Assembly: GCF_014656095.1 (NCBI RefSeq) | Contig: NZ_BNBT01000025.1 | Span: 1 to 64,000 of the forward strand | Reading direction: 5' to 3' | DNA length: 64,000 nucleotides | Source of the DNA: Streptomyces longispororuber | Lineage (GTDB): Bacteria; Actinomycetota; Actinomycetes; Streptomycetales; Streptomycetaceae | Part shown: positions 34,814 through 42,371 of the stretch, piece after piece | How the letters are laid out: every line of letters begins with the position of its first letter | Numbering within the stretch: position 1 is the first letter of the stretch | Program-made: the position numbers and the translations under genes | The notes under the pieces: generated by a model | Seen by the model: the letters and a program-made list of their open reading frames with translations, nothing else | Told to the model about the DNA's origin: nothing | The model's database searches: none

Positions 34814-34908
34814 CCGACATCCTCGAACTCCAGGAGCTGGAGGAGGACACCCTGTCGCTGTGGCCTTGCAACTCCGGCAGCAGCGCGAGTGGTTTCGCGT
34901 TCCTCTGA
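34810..34908 (+). CDS. Class III lanthipeptide precursor (labyrinthopeptin-like leader, single-Cys core)
   Basis: 32 codons; the start overlaps the LanKC1 stop (ATGA). Residues 4-11 are ILELQELE, the class III leader motif also found in labyrinthopeptin leaders (ILELQ[ND]L/ILELQDLE, from memory). The likely core, from about residue 14, contains SLWPC (16-20), then N-S-G-S-S-A-S and the end SGFAFL. The only cysteine is C20. S16 with C20 has the SxxxC spacing of a lanthionine ring, as in SapB, but the SxxS part needed for labionin is missing (T14 and S16 are one residue apart). Compared with labyrinthopeptin A2 (SLWECC...SLFACC), the other Cys positions are replaced. Too short for routine gene callers. 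Confidence 0.88.
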   Translation: MTDILELQELEEDTLSLWPCNSGSSASGFAFL

Positions 34909-34931
34909 GCGCCACGGCGCCGCTGAGAAGA

Positions 34932-34979
34932 GGGGTCGGGCGGCCGACGGCGATGCCCTGGCCGCGACCGCCCGGCCCC
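34932..34979 (+). terminator. 12-bp hairpin between the precursor gene and LanKC2
   Basis: GGGGTCGGGCGG (34932-34943) pairs with CCGCCCGGCCCC (34968-34979) with a single G-T pair. The 24-base loop can form a further CGGC/GCCG stem. It is placed like the partial terminators that raise the precursor-to-enzyme mRNA ratio in RiPP operons. Confidence 0.65.
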
Positions 34980-35006
34980 GGGCCACGGAAGGAAGTGCAC
35001 CGCCCC

Positions 35007-37712
35007 ATGAGCCATCCGGACGCCACCCCGATGGACGCCACCCCGACGGACGCCACCCCGACGGACGCCGTCCCGCCGGTCGCCGCCCCGGCCGAGGCCC
35101 CGCTGTTCGCCGACGGGCCGGAGCACCTCGACGACGACAGGACGTGGTTCGCCCGCACCCGCGCCCCCGCGCCGGACGGCTGGGACCGCCTCGACAAGGG
35201 CACCTGGGTCAACCTCAGGCCCACCGGCGCCCGGCTGCCCCGGCAGGGCTGGAAGGTGCACGCCTCGGCGACCCTGGCCGACGCCGAGCGGGTCGTCGAC
35301 ACCGTCTGGGAGTACTGCGTCGCGCACGGCATCGCGTTCAAGTTCCTGCGCGGCACGGCGATCCTCCACCAGGTCGACGGCAAGCCCGCGCCCCGCTCCT
35401 CCGGCGGCAAGCTCGTCACCCTCTACCCGGCCGACGAGACCGTGCTCGACCTCACCCTCAAGGAGCTGTCCCCGCTCCTGCACGGCGTCCGGGGGCCGTA
35501 CGTCCTCAACGACCTGCGCTGGGGCGGGGGACCGCTGTTCGTGCGCTACGGCGCCTTCGAGGAGCGCTACTGCTTCTCGCCGGAGGGCGCGTACGTGGCC
35601 GCCGTGGAGCGGCCCGACGGCGTACTCGTCCCGGACACGCGCGGCGCCTCCTTCCAGGTGCCCGACTGGGTGGAGGTCCCGGCGTCCGTCCAGGAGCAGA
35701 TCGACGCCGCCCGGGCCGAACGCGCGGGCGCCTTCCCGTTCCGCGTCGAGAAGGTCCTCCGCTTCAGCAACGGCGGCGGGGTCTACCGCGCGGTGGAACG
35801 CGACACGGGCCGCACGGTCGTGCTGCGCGAGGCCCGCCCGCACGCCGGCCTCGACCTGCACGGCGCCGACGCCGTCGCCCGGCTCGTCCGCGAGCACGCG
35901 ACGCTGGTGCGCCTGGACGGCCTCGGCGGCCGCGCCCCGAAGGCGTACGGGCGCCTGCGCCACTGGGAACACCACTACCTCGTCGAGGAGTTCGTCGAGG
36001 GCGAGCCGCTGCACGAGGCCGTCGGCCGCCGCCACCCGCTGCTGCGCCCGGGCCCCACCGAGGACGAGATCGCCGCCTACGCCGCCTGGGCGCACACCAC
36101 GTACACGCGCATCGAGGAGGCCCTGGCCGCCCTGCACGCGCGCGGCGTCGCCCTCGGCGACCTCAAGCCCGGCAACGTCATGGTCCGCCCCGACGGCTCG
36201 GTCTGCCTCGTGGACTTCGAGACCGCCCACGACGTCCGCGGGACCGGCGCCCGGCCCGCCCTGGCCACCGAGGGGTTCAGCGCCCCCTGGGCCCCCACGG
36301 GCGTGGCCGCCGACGAGTACGCCCTGGCCTGCGTCCGGCTCGCGCTGTACCTGCCGCTGACGGAGCTGCTGCGGTTCGCGCCCGGCGGCTCGCACGACCC
36401 CGGTGACCCGGGCAAGCACCGCCAGCTCGTCGCGGCGGCCGCGCGCCGCTTCCCGGTCCCCGACGACTTCGCCCCCGCCCTGTTGCGCCGCCTCACACCC
36501 CCGCCGACCGCGCGGACGCCGTACACAGGGGAGACGCCGTACACAGGGGACACGGGCGACACGTCGTACGCGGACACCCCGTACGACGACATCCCGTACG
36601 ACGACATCCCGCACGCGGGGACACCGGACGTGCGGGCACGCGGCTGGGGCGAGGGCGGCGACCGGGACGCCCTCCTCGACGGTCTGCGCGACGCCATCAC
36701 CGCCAGTGCGACACCCGACCGGGAGGACCGGCTCTTCCCGGGCGACGTGCGGCAGTTCGACCACCAGGGCGCCGCGTTCGCGTTCGGCGCGGCCGGGGTG
36801 CTGCACGCCCTGCACCGCACCGGCCGCGCCGACCACCCCGGCTTCGCGGAGCACACCGCCTGGCTCGTCCGGGCCGCCCGCCGCACCCGGTGGCCGCGCC
36901 CCGGCCTGTACGACGGCGTGGCCGGTGTCGCCTACGTCCTCGACGAACTCGGCCTGCGCGCCGAGGCCCACGAGGCCCTGGACCGGCTCGACGCCTTCGA
37001 CCCGCACCGCTGCGGCTCCGGGCTCTTCGGCGGCCTCGCGGGCATCGGCCTCACCCTGCTGCACTTCGCCGCCGACGGGCGCGACAGCGGCACCGGCCGG
37101 GCGGTCGCCCTCGGCCGTGAACTGGTCCACCGGCTCGGCGCCGACCCGGGCACCCCCGGCCTGCTGCACGGCTGGTCGGGCCCGGCCCTGTTCTTCATCC
37201 GCCTGGCCACGGCCACGGGTGACCCGTCCTGGCTGCGGCACGCCGAAACAGCCCTGGCCCGGGACCTCGGCCGGCTGGGCGTCCCCCGCGGGAACCGCCT
37301 CCAGGCGCGCACCGGACCGCGCTGGGACACCGCCCTCGGCCACGGCAGCGCGGGCATCGGCCTCGCCCTCGACGCGTACCTGCGCGTCCGCGACGACCCG
37401 CACCTGGCCGGGGTCCGCGACCGCGTCCGGGACGGCCTCGACACCGAACTCCTCTTGAACGCGGGCCTGTTGAACGGCCAGGCGGGCGTCCTGCTCGCCT
37501 GCGCCCACCTCGGCGCGCCCACCGCGACGCACCTGAGGTCCCTCGGCCTGCACGCCGTGCGCTACCGCAGGCACCCCGCGTTCGCCCTCGACGGCCGGCT
37601 GCGCCTGTCGATGGACCTCGCCACCGGCACGGCGGGCGTCCTGCTCGCCGCCCACGCCGCGCACACCGGCGTCACGGCCCACGCGCTGCCCTTCCTCACC
37701 ATCGGCCCGTGA
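35007..37712 (+). CDS. Class III lanthionine synthetase LanKC2
   Basis: 901 residues: repeat-rich leader (DATPxDATPT), lyase domain (about 30-230), kinase domain (about 245-490), repeat-rich linker and LanC-like cyclase (about 575-895, ending LRLSMDLATGTAGVLLA). Lyase residues look intact (H85, K112 in FKFLR, K135), as do the kinase catalytic Asp and metal ligands (D385 in GDLKPGN, N390, D403). The ATP-binding lysine position is Arg (R274 in VLREARP, where LanKC1 has VLKEARP). It should phosphorylate Ser/Thr of the precursor, eliminate phosphate and cyclise. The ATG at 35007 follows GGAAGGA at a long 12-13-base spacing. The stop overlaps the exporter start (GTGA). Confidence 0.92.
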   Translation: MSHPDATPMDATPTDATPTDAVPPVAAPAEAPLFADGPEHLDDDRTWFARTRAPAPDGWDRLDKGTWVNLRPTGARLPRQGWKVHASATLADAERVVDTVWEYCVAHGIAFKFLRGTAILHQVDGKPAPRSSGGKLVTLYPADETVLDLTLKELSPLLHGVRGPYVLNDLRWGGGPLFVRYGAFEERYCFSPEGAYVAAVERPDGVLVPDTRGASFQVPDWVEVPASVQEQIDAARAERAGAFPFRVEKVLRFSNGGGVYRAVERDTGRTVVLREARPHAGLDLHGADAVARLVREHATLVRLDGLGGRAPKAYGRLRHWEHHYLVEEFVEGEPLHEAVGRRHPLLRPGPTEDEIAAYAAWAHTTYTRIEEALAALHARGVALGDLKPGNVMVRPDGSVCLVDFETAHDVRGTGARPALATEGFSAPWAPTGVAADEYALACVRLALYLPLTELLRFAPGGSHDPGDPGKHRQLVAAAARRFPVPDDFAPALLRRLTPPPTARTPYTGETPYTGDTGDTSYADTPYDDIPYDDIPHAGTPDVRARGWGEGGDRDALLDGLRDAITASATPDREDRLFPGDVRQFDHQGAAFAFGAAGVLHALHRTGRADHPGFAEHTAWLVRAARRTRWPRPGLYDGVAGVAYVLDELGLRAEAHEALDRLDAFDPHRCGSGLFGGLAGIGLTLLHFAADGRDSGTGRAVALGRELVHRLGADPGTPGLLHGWSGPALFFIRLATATGDPSWLRHAETALARDLGRLGVPRGNRLQARTGPRWDTALGHGSAGIGLALDAYLRVRDDPHLAGVRDRVRDGLDTELLLNAGLLNGQAGVLLACAHLGAPTATHLRSLGLHAVRYRRHPAFALDGRLRLSMDLATGTAGVLLAAHAAHTGVTAHALPFLTIGP
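36521..36630 (+). repeat. In-frame repeats in the LanKC2 kinase-cyclase linker
   Basis: Direct repeats around ACGCCGTACACAGGGGA and GTACGACGACATCCC encode TPYTG- and PYDDI-type repeats. They lengthen the linker between the kinase and cyclase domains without frameshift. Confidence 0.65.
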
Positions 37713-38938
37713 CCACCGCCGGGGCCCCGAAAACGCGCCACCGCCTGCTGCGCAACCGCGACTTCCAGCTCCTGGTGTGGGGGCAGGGCCTGTCCGCGCT
37801 CGGCACCGGCGCCGCCGCGCTCACCCTGCCGCTGCTCGTCCTCGCGGAGACCGGGTCGCCGCTGCGCGTGGGCCTGGTGGAGGCGGTGTGGACGGGCGCC
37901 GTCGCCGTGGCGTGCCTGGCGGCGGGCACCCTCGCCGACCGCTTCGACCGGCGCGCCCTCATGCTGTGGTGCGAGTACGGCCGCGTGGCCGTCAGCGCCG
38001 CCTTCGCGGCCGCCGTCGCCCTCGGCCACACCACCCTGCCCGTCCTCTTCGGCGCCGGGGTGCTGCTCGGGCTGCTCACCGCGCCGTTCAGCACGGCCGG
38101 GCTCGCCTCGCTGCCCAAGCTCGTCCCCGCGGACCGGCTCGCCGCCGCGCTCGCCGTCACCCGGGTGCGCGGCCAGCTCGCCGCGCTGCTCGGGCCCCTC
38201 GCGGGCGGCGCCCTGTTCGCCGTCGGGCGGAGCCTGCCGTTCTGGCTGAACGCCGCCTCGTTCCTCGTCTCCGCGGCCACCGTGCACGCCCTGCGCACCC
38301 CGCTCGACGCCGCCGAACGGGCCGAACCGCGCTGGTGGGCGGCGTTCCGCGACGGCGTCCGCTTCCTCTGGCGCGACCAGGTGCTGCGCCGCCTCACCCT
38401 CATCGCCTCCGCGCAGGCCTTCGCCGTCGACGGCATCGCCCTCACCGTCGTCGTGGTCAGCCGCGAGCACGGCACCTCCGGCCTCACCATCGGCCTGCTG
38501 TACGACTGCTGGGCCGCCGGGGCGCTCGCCGGGGCACTGCTCGCGCCGCGCCTCGTCGACCGGGTCCCGTACCGCACCGTGCTCCTGGCGAGCGGCGCGG
38601 TGTGCTCGCTCGTGGTGCCGCCGATGGCGCTCAGCGCGGCCCCGGCCGCCCTCGCCCCGCTGCTCGCCGTGTGCGCGACCGCCGTCGCCGCGTCCGGCTC
38701 CGTCATGACGTACGCCCAGGTCGTGCGCACCCCCGACACCTTGCAGGGCCGCGTGCACAGCGGCATCGCGCTGCTGCTGCTCGCGGCGCCCCCGCTCGGC
38801 TCGGCGCTCGCGGGCCTGCTCCTCGAACGGCTCCCGGACGCGGTGCCCTACCTCGCCTTCGGCGGGCTGCTCCTGCTGCTCACCCTGGCCACGTCGCAGA
38901 TGCCGCCGACGTCGACGGTCTCGCCGCGCCCGGCGTAG
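37709..38938 (+). CDS. MFS exporter of the lanthipeptide operon
   Basis: 409 residues with about twelve membrane helices. The loop between helices 2 and 3 carries the MFS signature as AGTLADRFDRRALML. It is closest in style to EntS-like MFS_3 exporters. The GTG start overlaps the LanKC2 stop, which ties it to the operon and suggests export of, or immunity to, the modified peptide. Characterised class III clusters I recall mostly use ABC transporters, so an MFS pump is less usual. The last 91 bases overlap the 3' end of the carboxypeptidase gene on the other strand. Confidence 0.9.
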   Translation: MTTAGAPKTRHRLLRNRDFQLLVWGQGLSALGTGAAALTLPLLVLAETGSPLRVGLVEAVWTGAVAVACLAAGTLADRFDRRALMLWCEYGRVAVSAAFAAAVALGHTTLPVLFGAGVLLGLLTAPFSTAGLASLPKLVPADRLAAALAVTRVRGQLAALLGPLAGGALFAVGRSLPFWLNAASFLVSAATVHALRTPLDAAERAEPRWWAAFRDGVRFLWRDQVLRRLTLIASAQAFAVDGIALTVVVVSREHGTSGLTIGLLYDCWAAGALAGALLAPRLVDRVPYRTVLLASGAVCSLVVPPMALSAAPAALAPLLAVCATAVAASGSVMTYAQVVRTPDTLQGRVHSGIALLLLAAPPLGSALAGLLLERLPDAVPYLAFGGLLLLLTLATSQMPPTSTVSPRPA

Positions 38939-41388
38939 ACCTCCGTGATCCCGACGGTCCGGCCCCGTGGCGAGACGCACGAGAGCTGGTAGGCCTCCTT
39001 CTCGCCGTACGTGGTCGGCACCGGCGAGGCGAAGTCGACGCGCCCCCTCCAGTCGTCGACGGCGGCGGGGTCGGCCTGCGCGACGTTGACGAGGACCGCG
39101 CGGTAGGTGCCGGGGGGCGGGTCGAACAGCACGGCGCGGGCCGACGTCTCGCCACTGGTGTCCGAGGCGACGGGCGCCCCGGAGGCGTCGTACACGTACA
39201 GGTCCCAGTGCGTGCGGGGCGAGCCCCACGAGACGGCGACCGCCATCCTGCCGTTGTCCGCCTCCGGCGGCCCGGCGACCCGGAACGTGAAGCTCTCCGC
39301 GGCCGGGTCCGCCGGGTAGTCCTCGTTGACCGGCGGCACGCCCGGCGGGTTGACCACCGCGATGCCTGCCTGCGGCGGCCCCTGCGGGTCGCGGCCCAGG
39401 CGCCCGGCGACGTACGGCCGCGTGGACGGGTTGACCGCCCACCGGAACCGCCCGCCGGGCGCGGTGAGCGACGAGCGGAGGTCGTCCCGCACGGACAGCG
39501 GCGGCTTCGTCGAACCGTCCGGCTGGAGCACCGGCGAGGTCGGCGTGCGGAACGTCTTGCGCAGCGCCAGCCGGTGGCCCGCGGGCGCCCGCCCGGTCAG
39601 CGTCGCGTGCGTGGCCGGGTCGGCGGCGTGCCCGAGCACGGCGAGCAGCGCCCCGCGGTTGCCGCCCCTGCCCGCCCCGGGCGCCGGGGGCAGCCCCGCG
39701 TACTCGGCGACCACGGACCGCGCGTACGGCCCGTGGAAGCCGGGGCCCGCGAGCTCCACCGTGAACCCCCAGCCGCCGGTCGCCCAGTACGACCAGTCCT
39801 CCGTGGAGCCGGTGTTGTCGTAGAGCTGCCAGCTCGGCCGCGACGGGTAGCCCGTACGGGCGGCGAGCACGTCGCCCAGGGCCCGGTACGCGGGCTCGTC
39901 CAGCGGCGGCCGGGTGTCGGCGAGGCCGGGCGGGCGCAGCACCACGGCGGCCGGGGTGTGCAGCGTGGTCAGGTTCGTCACCTGGCGGGACGACACGAGG
40001 GCCCGGACGTTGCGCACCTCGGGCTCGCTGAACGGGGCGGGCCCCCGGTAGGTGTCGCCGTTCCAGTCGAGCCCGGCGCCGGGGCCGCCCCAGAAGCCGC
40101 CGTAGTTGCGGTTGGGGTCGGTGCCGCGCTCGCGGCCCGCCGGGTTGGCCTTGCAGACACCGGTCGCGTACGCGGGCGGTGAGTCCCGCAGGCTGCAGTT
40201 CTTCCGCTTCATCTCGTAGTCGAAGCGGCTGTGGTCGCCCCTCGGCTCCGCCTCGCGCGAGACCGCGAACCCGTCCGGGTTGACCACGGGCACCACCACG
40301 CTGCGCACCCGCGCGACCAGCCCCTTGACGGGCCCGCGCCGCCGGAGCAGGTCGTACGCCCACTCCAGGGCGACCTCGCCGCTCGGCCACTCGCGGGCGT
40401 GGTGCAGCCCCAGGGTGAGGTTCACCGGCCTGCCGTCGTCCGCGCGCCGGACGCCGGCGGCGATCTCCAGAGCGACGACGTCCCGGCCCTCCCGGGTCGG
40501 CTCGGGCAGCGTGAACGCCCGGGCCAGGCGGGGGTGCCGGCGGGCCAGCTCCTTCATCTCGTACTCGTAGTCGTACAGGTGCCGGTAGGCGGTACGCCCC
40601 GACGGCAGTGGGGACGTCGCGGTGCGCGCGGCGTACGCCCGGTCCGCCCGCGCGTCCCGCAGCGCGCGGCGCGCCAGGTCCGGCTCCACCACCCGCCAGG
40701 TGAACCCGGCCCGGGCCAGCGCCGTCCGCTCGGCCGCCCCGGACAGGACGACGTCGAGCCCGCGCGCGTCGCCCCCGCCGGTGACGTCGAAGCCGAGCCG
40801 GGCGAGCCGGTCGCGGTCGGCGCGGCCCGGGGCGTGGACGCGGACGAGCTGGGGCGGCGTACTCGCGCGCGGCCCGGCCGGTCCCGGCGCACGCGAGGGC
40901 CCCACGGCCCCCGCGAGGAAGTCGAGGCCCAGGCGCGCCTCCCGGGCCGCCCCGCCGTACCGGCACCCCTGCACCACGAGCCGCTGCCCGCGCCGCACGA
41001 AGCCCTCGGCGAGCTCCCGCGAGCGCGGCGCGGCCGAGGCGGCGACGACCCGGCCGGTGCCCCGGTCGAAGACCGCCACGTCCCAGTCGCCGCCGGGCCG
41101 GTGCCCGCCGCGCCCCCGCCCGGGGAACAGCCGGGCCTGCACGATCCCGTCCACCCGGGCGGTGACCTCCCGCCGGTCGGCGCCCGCGGCCCCCTCGGGC
41201 AGCAACCGCCCGAAGCAGGGCCGCGCCACGGCCCGCTCGGCCCGCAGCACCTCCGCCGGGGCGGCCCGCGCGGCACCCTTGGACGGCACGGCGAGCACCG
41301 CCCCCACGACCACCAGCACCGCCCCCGCGGCAACGCCCCCGCGCACCCCGCGTCCGCCCGCGCCCGGACCCCCCACGCTGCCCACCAC
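38848..41388 (-). CDS. Secreted M14-family zinc carboxypeptidase
   Basis: 846 residues. An N-terminal basic and hydrophobic export signal (GGVAAGAVLVVVGAVLAV) is followed by a propeptide-like part, the M14 domain (about 270-600) and a C-terminal beta-sandwich, possibly a proprotein-convertase-P-like domain. Zinc ligands HxxE are in LGLHHAREWPSGE, the third His in TLHTPAAVVL and the catalytic Glu in WGFTVELAGPGFHG. It is expected to cleave C-terminal residues outside the cell. The start is uncertain (two GTGs right after an in-frame stop). Its 3' end overlaps the MFS gene by 91 bases, tail to tail. It might trim the lanthipeptide or simply be a neighbour. Confidence 0.9.
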   Translation of the reverse strand: MVGSVGGPGAGGRGVRGGVAAGAVLVVVGAVLAVPSKGAARAAPAEVLRAERAVARPCFGRLLPEGAAGADRREVTARVDGIVQARLFPGRGRGGHRPGGDWDVAVFDRGTGRVVAASAAPRSRELAEGFVRRGQRLVVQGCRYGGAAREARLGLDFLAGAVGPSRAPGPAGPRASTPPQLVRVHAPGRADRDRLARLGFDVTGGGDARGLDVVLSGAAERTALARAGFTWRVVEPDLARRALRDARADRAYAARTATSPLPSGRTAYRHLYDYEYEMKELARRHPRLARAFTLPEPTREGRDVVALEIAAGVRRADDGRPVNLTLGLHHAREWPSGEVALEWAYDLLRRRGPVKGLVARVRSVVVPVVNPDGFAVSREAEPRGDHSRFDYEMKRKNCSLRDSPPAYATGVCKANPAGRERGTDPNRNYGGFWGGPGAGLDWNGDTYRGPAPFSEPEVRNVRALVSSRQVTNLTTLHTPAAVVLRPPGLADTRPPLDEPAYRALGDVLAARTGYPSRPSWQLYDNTGSTEDWSYWATGGWGFTVELAGPGFHGPYARSVVAEYAGLPPAPGAGRGGNRGALLAVLGHAADPATHATLTGRAPAGHRLALRKTFRTPTSPVLQPDGSTKPPLSVRDDLRSSLTAPGGRFRWAVNPSTRPYVAGRLGRDPQGPPQAGIAVVNPPGVPPVNEDYPADPAAESFTFRVAGPPEADNGRMAVAVSWGSPRTHWDLYVYDASGAPVASDTSGETSARAVLFDPPPGTYRAVLVNVAQADPAAVDDWRGRVDFASPVPTTYGEKEAYQLSCVSPRGRTVGITEVYAGRGETVDVGGICDVARVSSRSSPPKAR

Positions 41389-41466
41389 CCCTCAGGCCCG
41401 GCGCCGGTCGCGCCGGTTGAGGACGAGGGTGGCGAAGCCACGGCCGCGGGTCCAGACCGCCGTACG
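41389..41466 (-). repeat. Degenerate copy of the two-hairpin 3' element
   Basis: CGCCGGTTGAGGACGAGG at 41411-41428 is a shortened minus-strand form of the element core, 3' of the SDR gene in the sense orientation. Confidence 0.45.
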
Positions 41467-42363
41467 TCACACTCCGGGGCCCGCCCCCGGCCGGTCCGCC
41501 CCCGGCCGGTCCGCGCGCCCCCCGGCCCCGAGCGGGCCCGTGTCCCGGAACGGCGTGGCGGCCTCGATGCGGGGCAGGCGCCGCCGGGCCACCCGCAGCA
41601 CCACCGGGGGCAGCGCCGCCCGCACCGGCTGCACGAGCCGCAGCCAGCCCGGTACGTACACCGCCGTGCGGCGCCGCTCCACGGCCCGCGCGAGGCGCGC
41701 CGCCACCGTGCCCGCGCCCGTGGACCCGCGTGCGGGCGGCGGCATGCTCGCCCGCAGGCCGCGCAGCACGCCGTGCTCCTCGACGCCGCCCAGCATGGCG
41801 GTGTCCACCCAGTTGAGGTAGGCGATGCCCACGGCGACACCCCGGTGCGCCGTCTCGGCCCGCAGCGTGTGCGCGAACGCCTCCACCCCGGCCTTGGACA
41901 CGGAGTAGGCGCTCAGCAGGGGCGCGCCGCCGACCGCCGCCAGCGAGGCGATCTGGAGGAAGTAGCCCGAGGTCGCCAGCAGGTCGGGAAGGAAGGCGCG
42001 GGCCGTGTGCGCGCTGCCGACGACGTTCACGTCGAGCACCCGCCGCCAGCCCTCCGGGTCGCTGGCCAGGAACGGGCCGCCCGCCGCGATCCCGGCGTTG
42101 GCGACCACGGCGGACGGCGGAGCCAGGCGCTCGCGCACCTCCCGCGCCGCAGCACGCAGGGCGTCGAGGTCGGTGACGTCGACCTCGCGGACCAGGGAGG
42201 GGCCCGGCAGGGCGGCGGCCGTGGCCTCCAGGCCCGCCCGCTCGTGGCCGAGCAGGGCGACCCGCGCGCCCCGCCGCGCCAGCTCGTGCGCGAGGGCGGC
42301 GTCGATGCCGCGCGCGGCCCCCGTCACCACGACCGTCCGGCCGCGCAGCGGACCGGTGTCCAT
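41467..42363 (-). CDS. Short-chain dehydrogenase/reductase
   Basis: 298 residues with the SDR fold: cofactor motif VVVTGAARGIDAALAHELA (the last Gly of TGxxxGxG is Asp), VANAGIAAGG, and catalytic Ser with SAYSVSKAG (YxxxK). It has a C-terminal extension (VPGWLRLVQPVRAALP, then a Gly/Pro tail). It lies 8 bases downstream of the FAD oxidoreductase gene on the same strand, so the two are cotranscribed. This type often reduces or oxidises ketone/alcohol groups on lipids or terpenoids. The substrate here is unknown. Confidence 0.9.
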   Translation of the reverse strand: MDTGPLRGRTVVVTGAARGIDAALAHELARRGARVALLGHERAGLEATAAALPGPSLVREVDVTDLDALRAAAREVRERLAPPSAVVANAGIAAGGPFLASDPEGWRRVLDVNVVGSAHTARAFLPDLLATSGYFLQIASLAAVGGAPLLSAYSVSKAGVEAFAHTLRAETAHRGVAVGIAYLNWVDTAMLGGVEEHGVLRGLRASMPPPARGSTGAGTVAARLARAVERRRTAVYVPGWLRLVQPVRAALPPVVLRVARRRLPRIEAATPFRDTGPLGAGGRADRPGADRPGAGPGV

Positions 42364-42371
42364 GAAGCCCC

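Noticed and set aside
34909-35006. A second lanthipeptide precursor next to the first
   Set aside because: All frames here and in 30991-31112 were checked by eye; none has a start codon with an ILELQ-like leader and Ser/Thr/Cys-rich core.
38848-38938. Sequencing error or frameshift at the MFS/carboxypeptidase overlap
   Set aside because: Both frames end in ordinary, compositionally normal C-termini, so a true tail-to-tail overlap is simpler.
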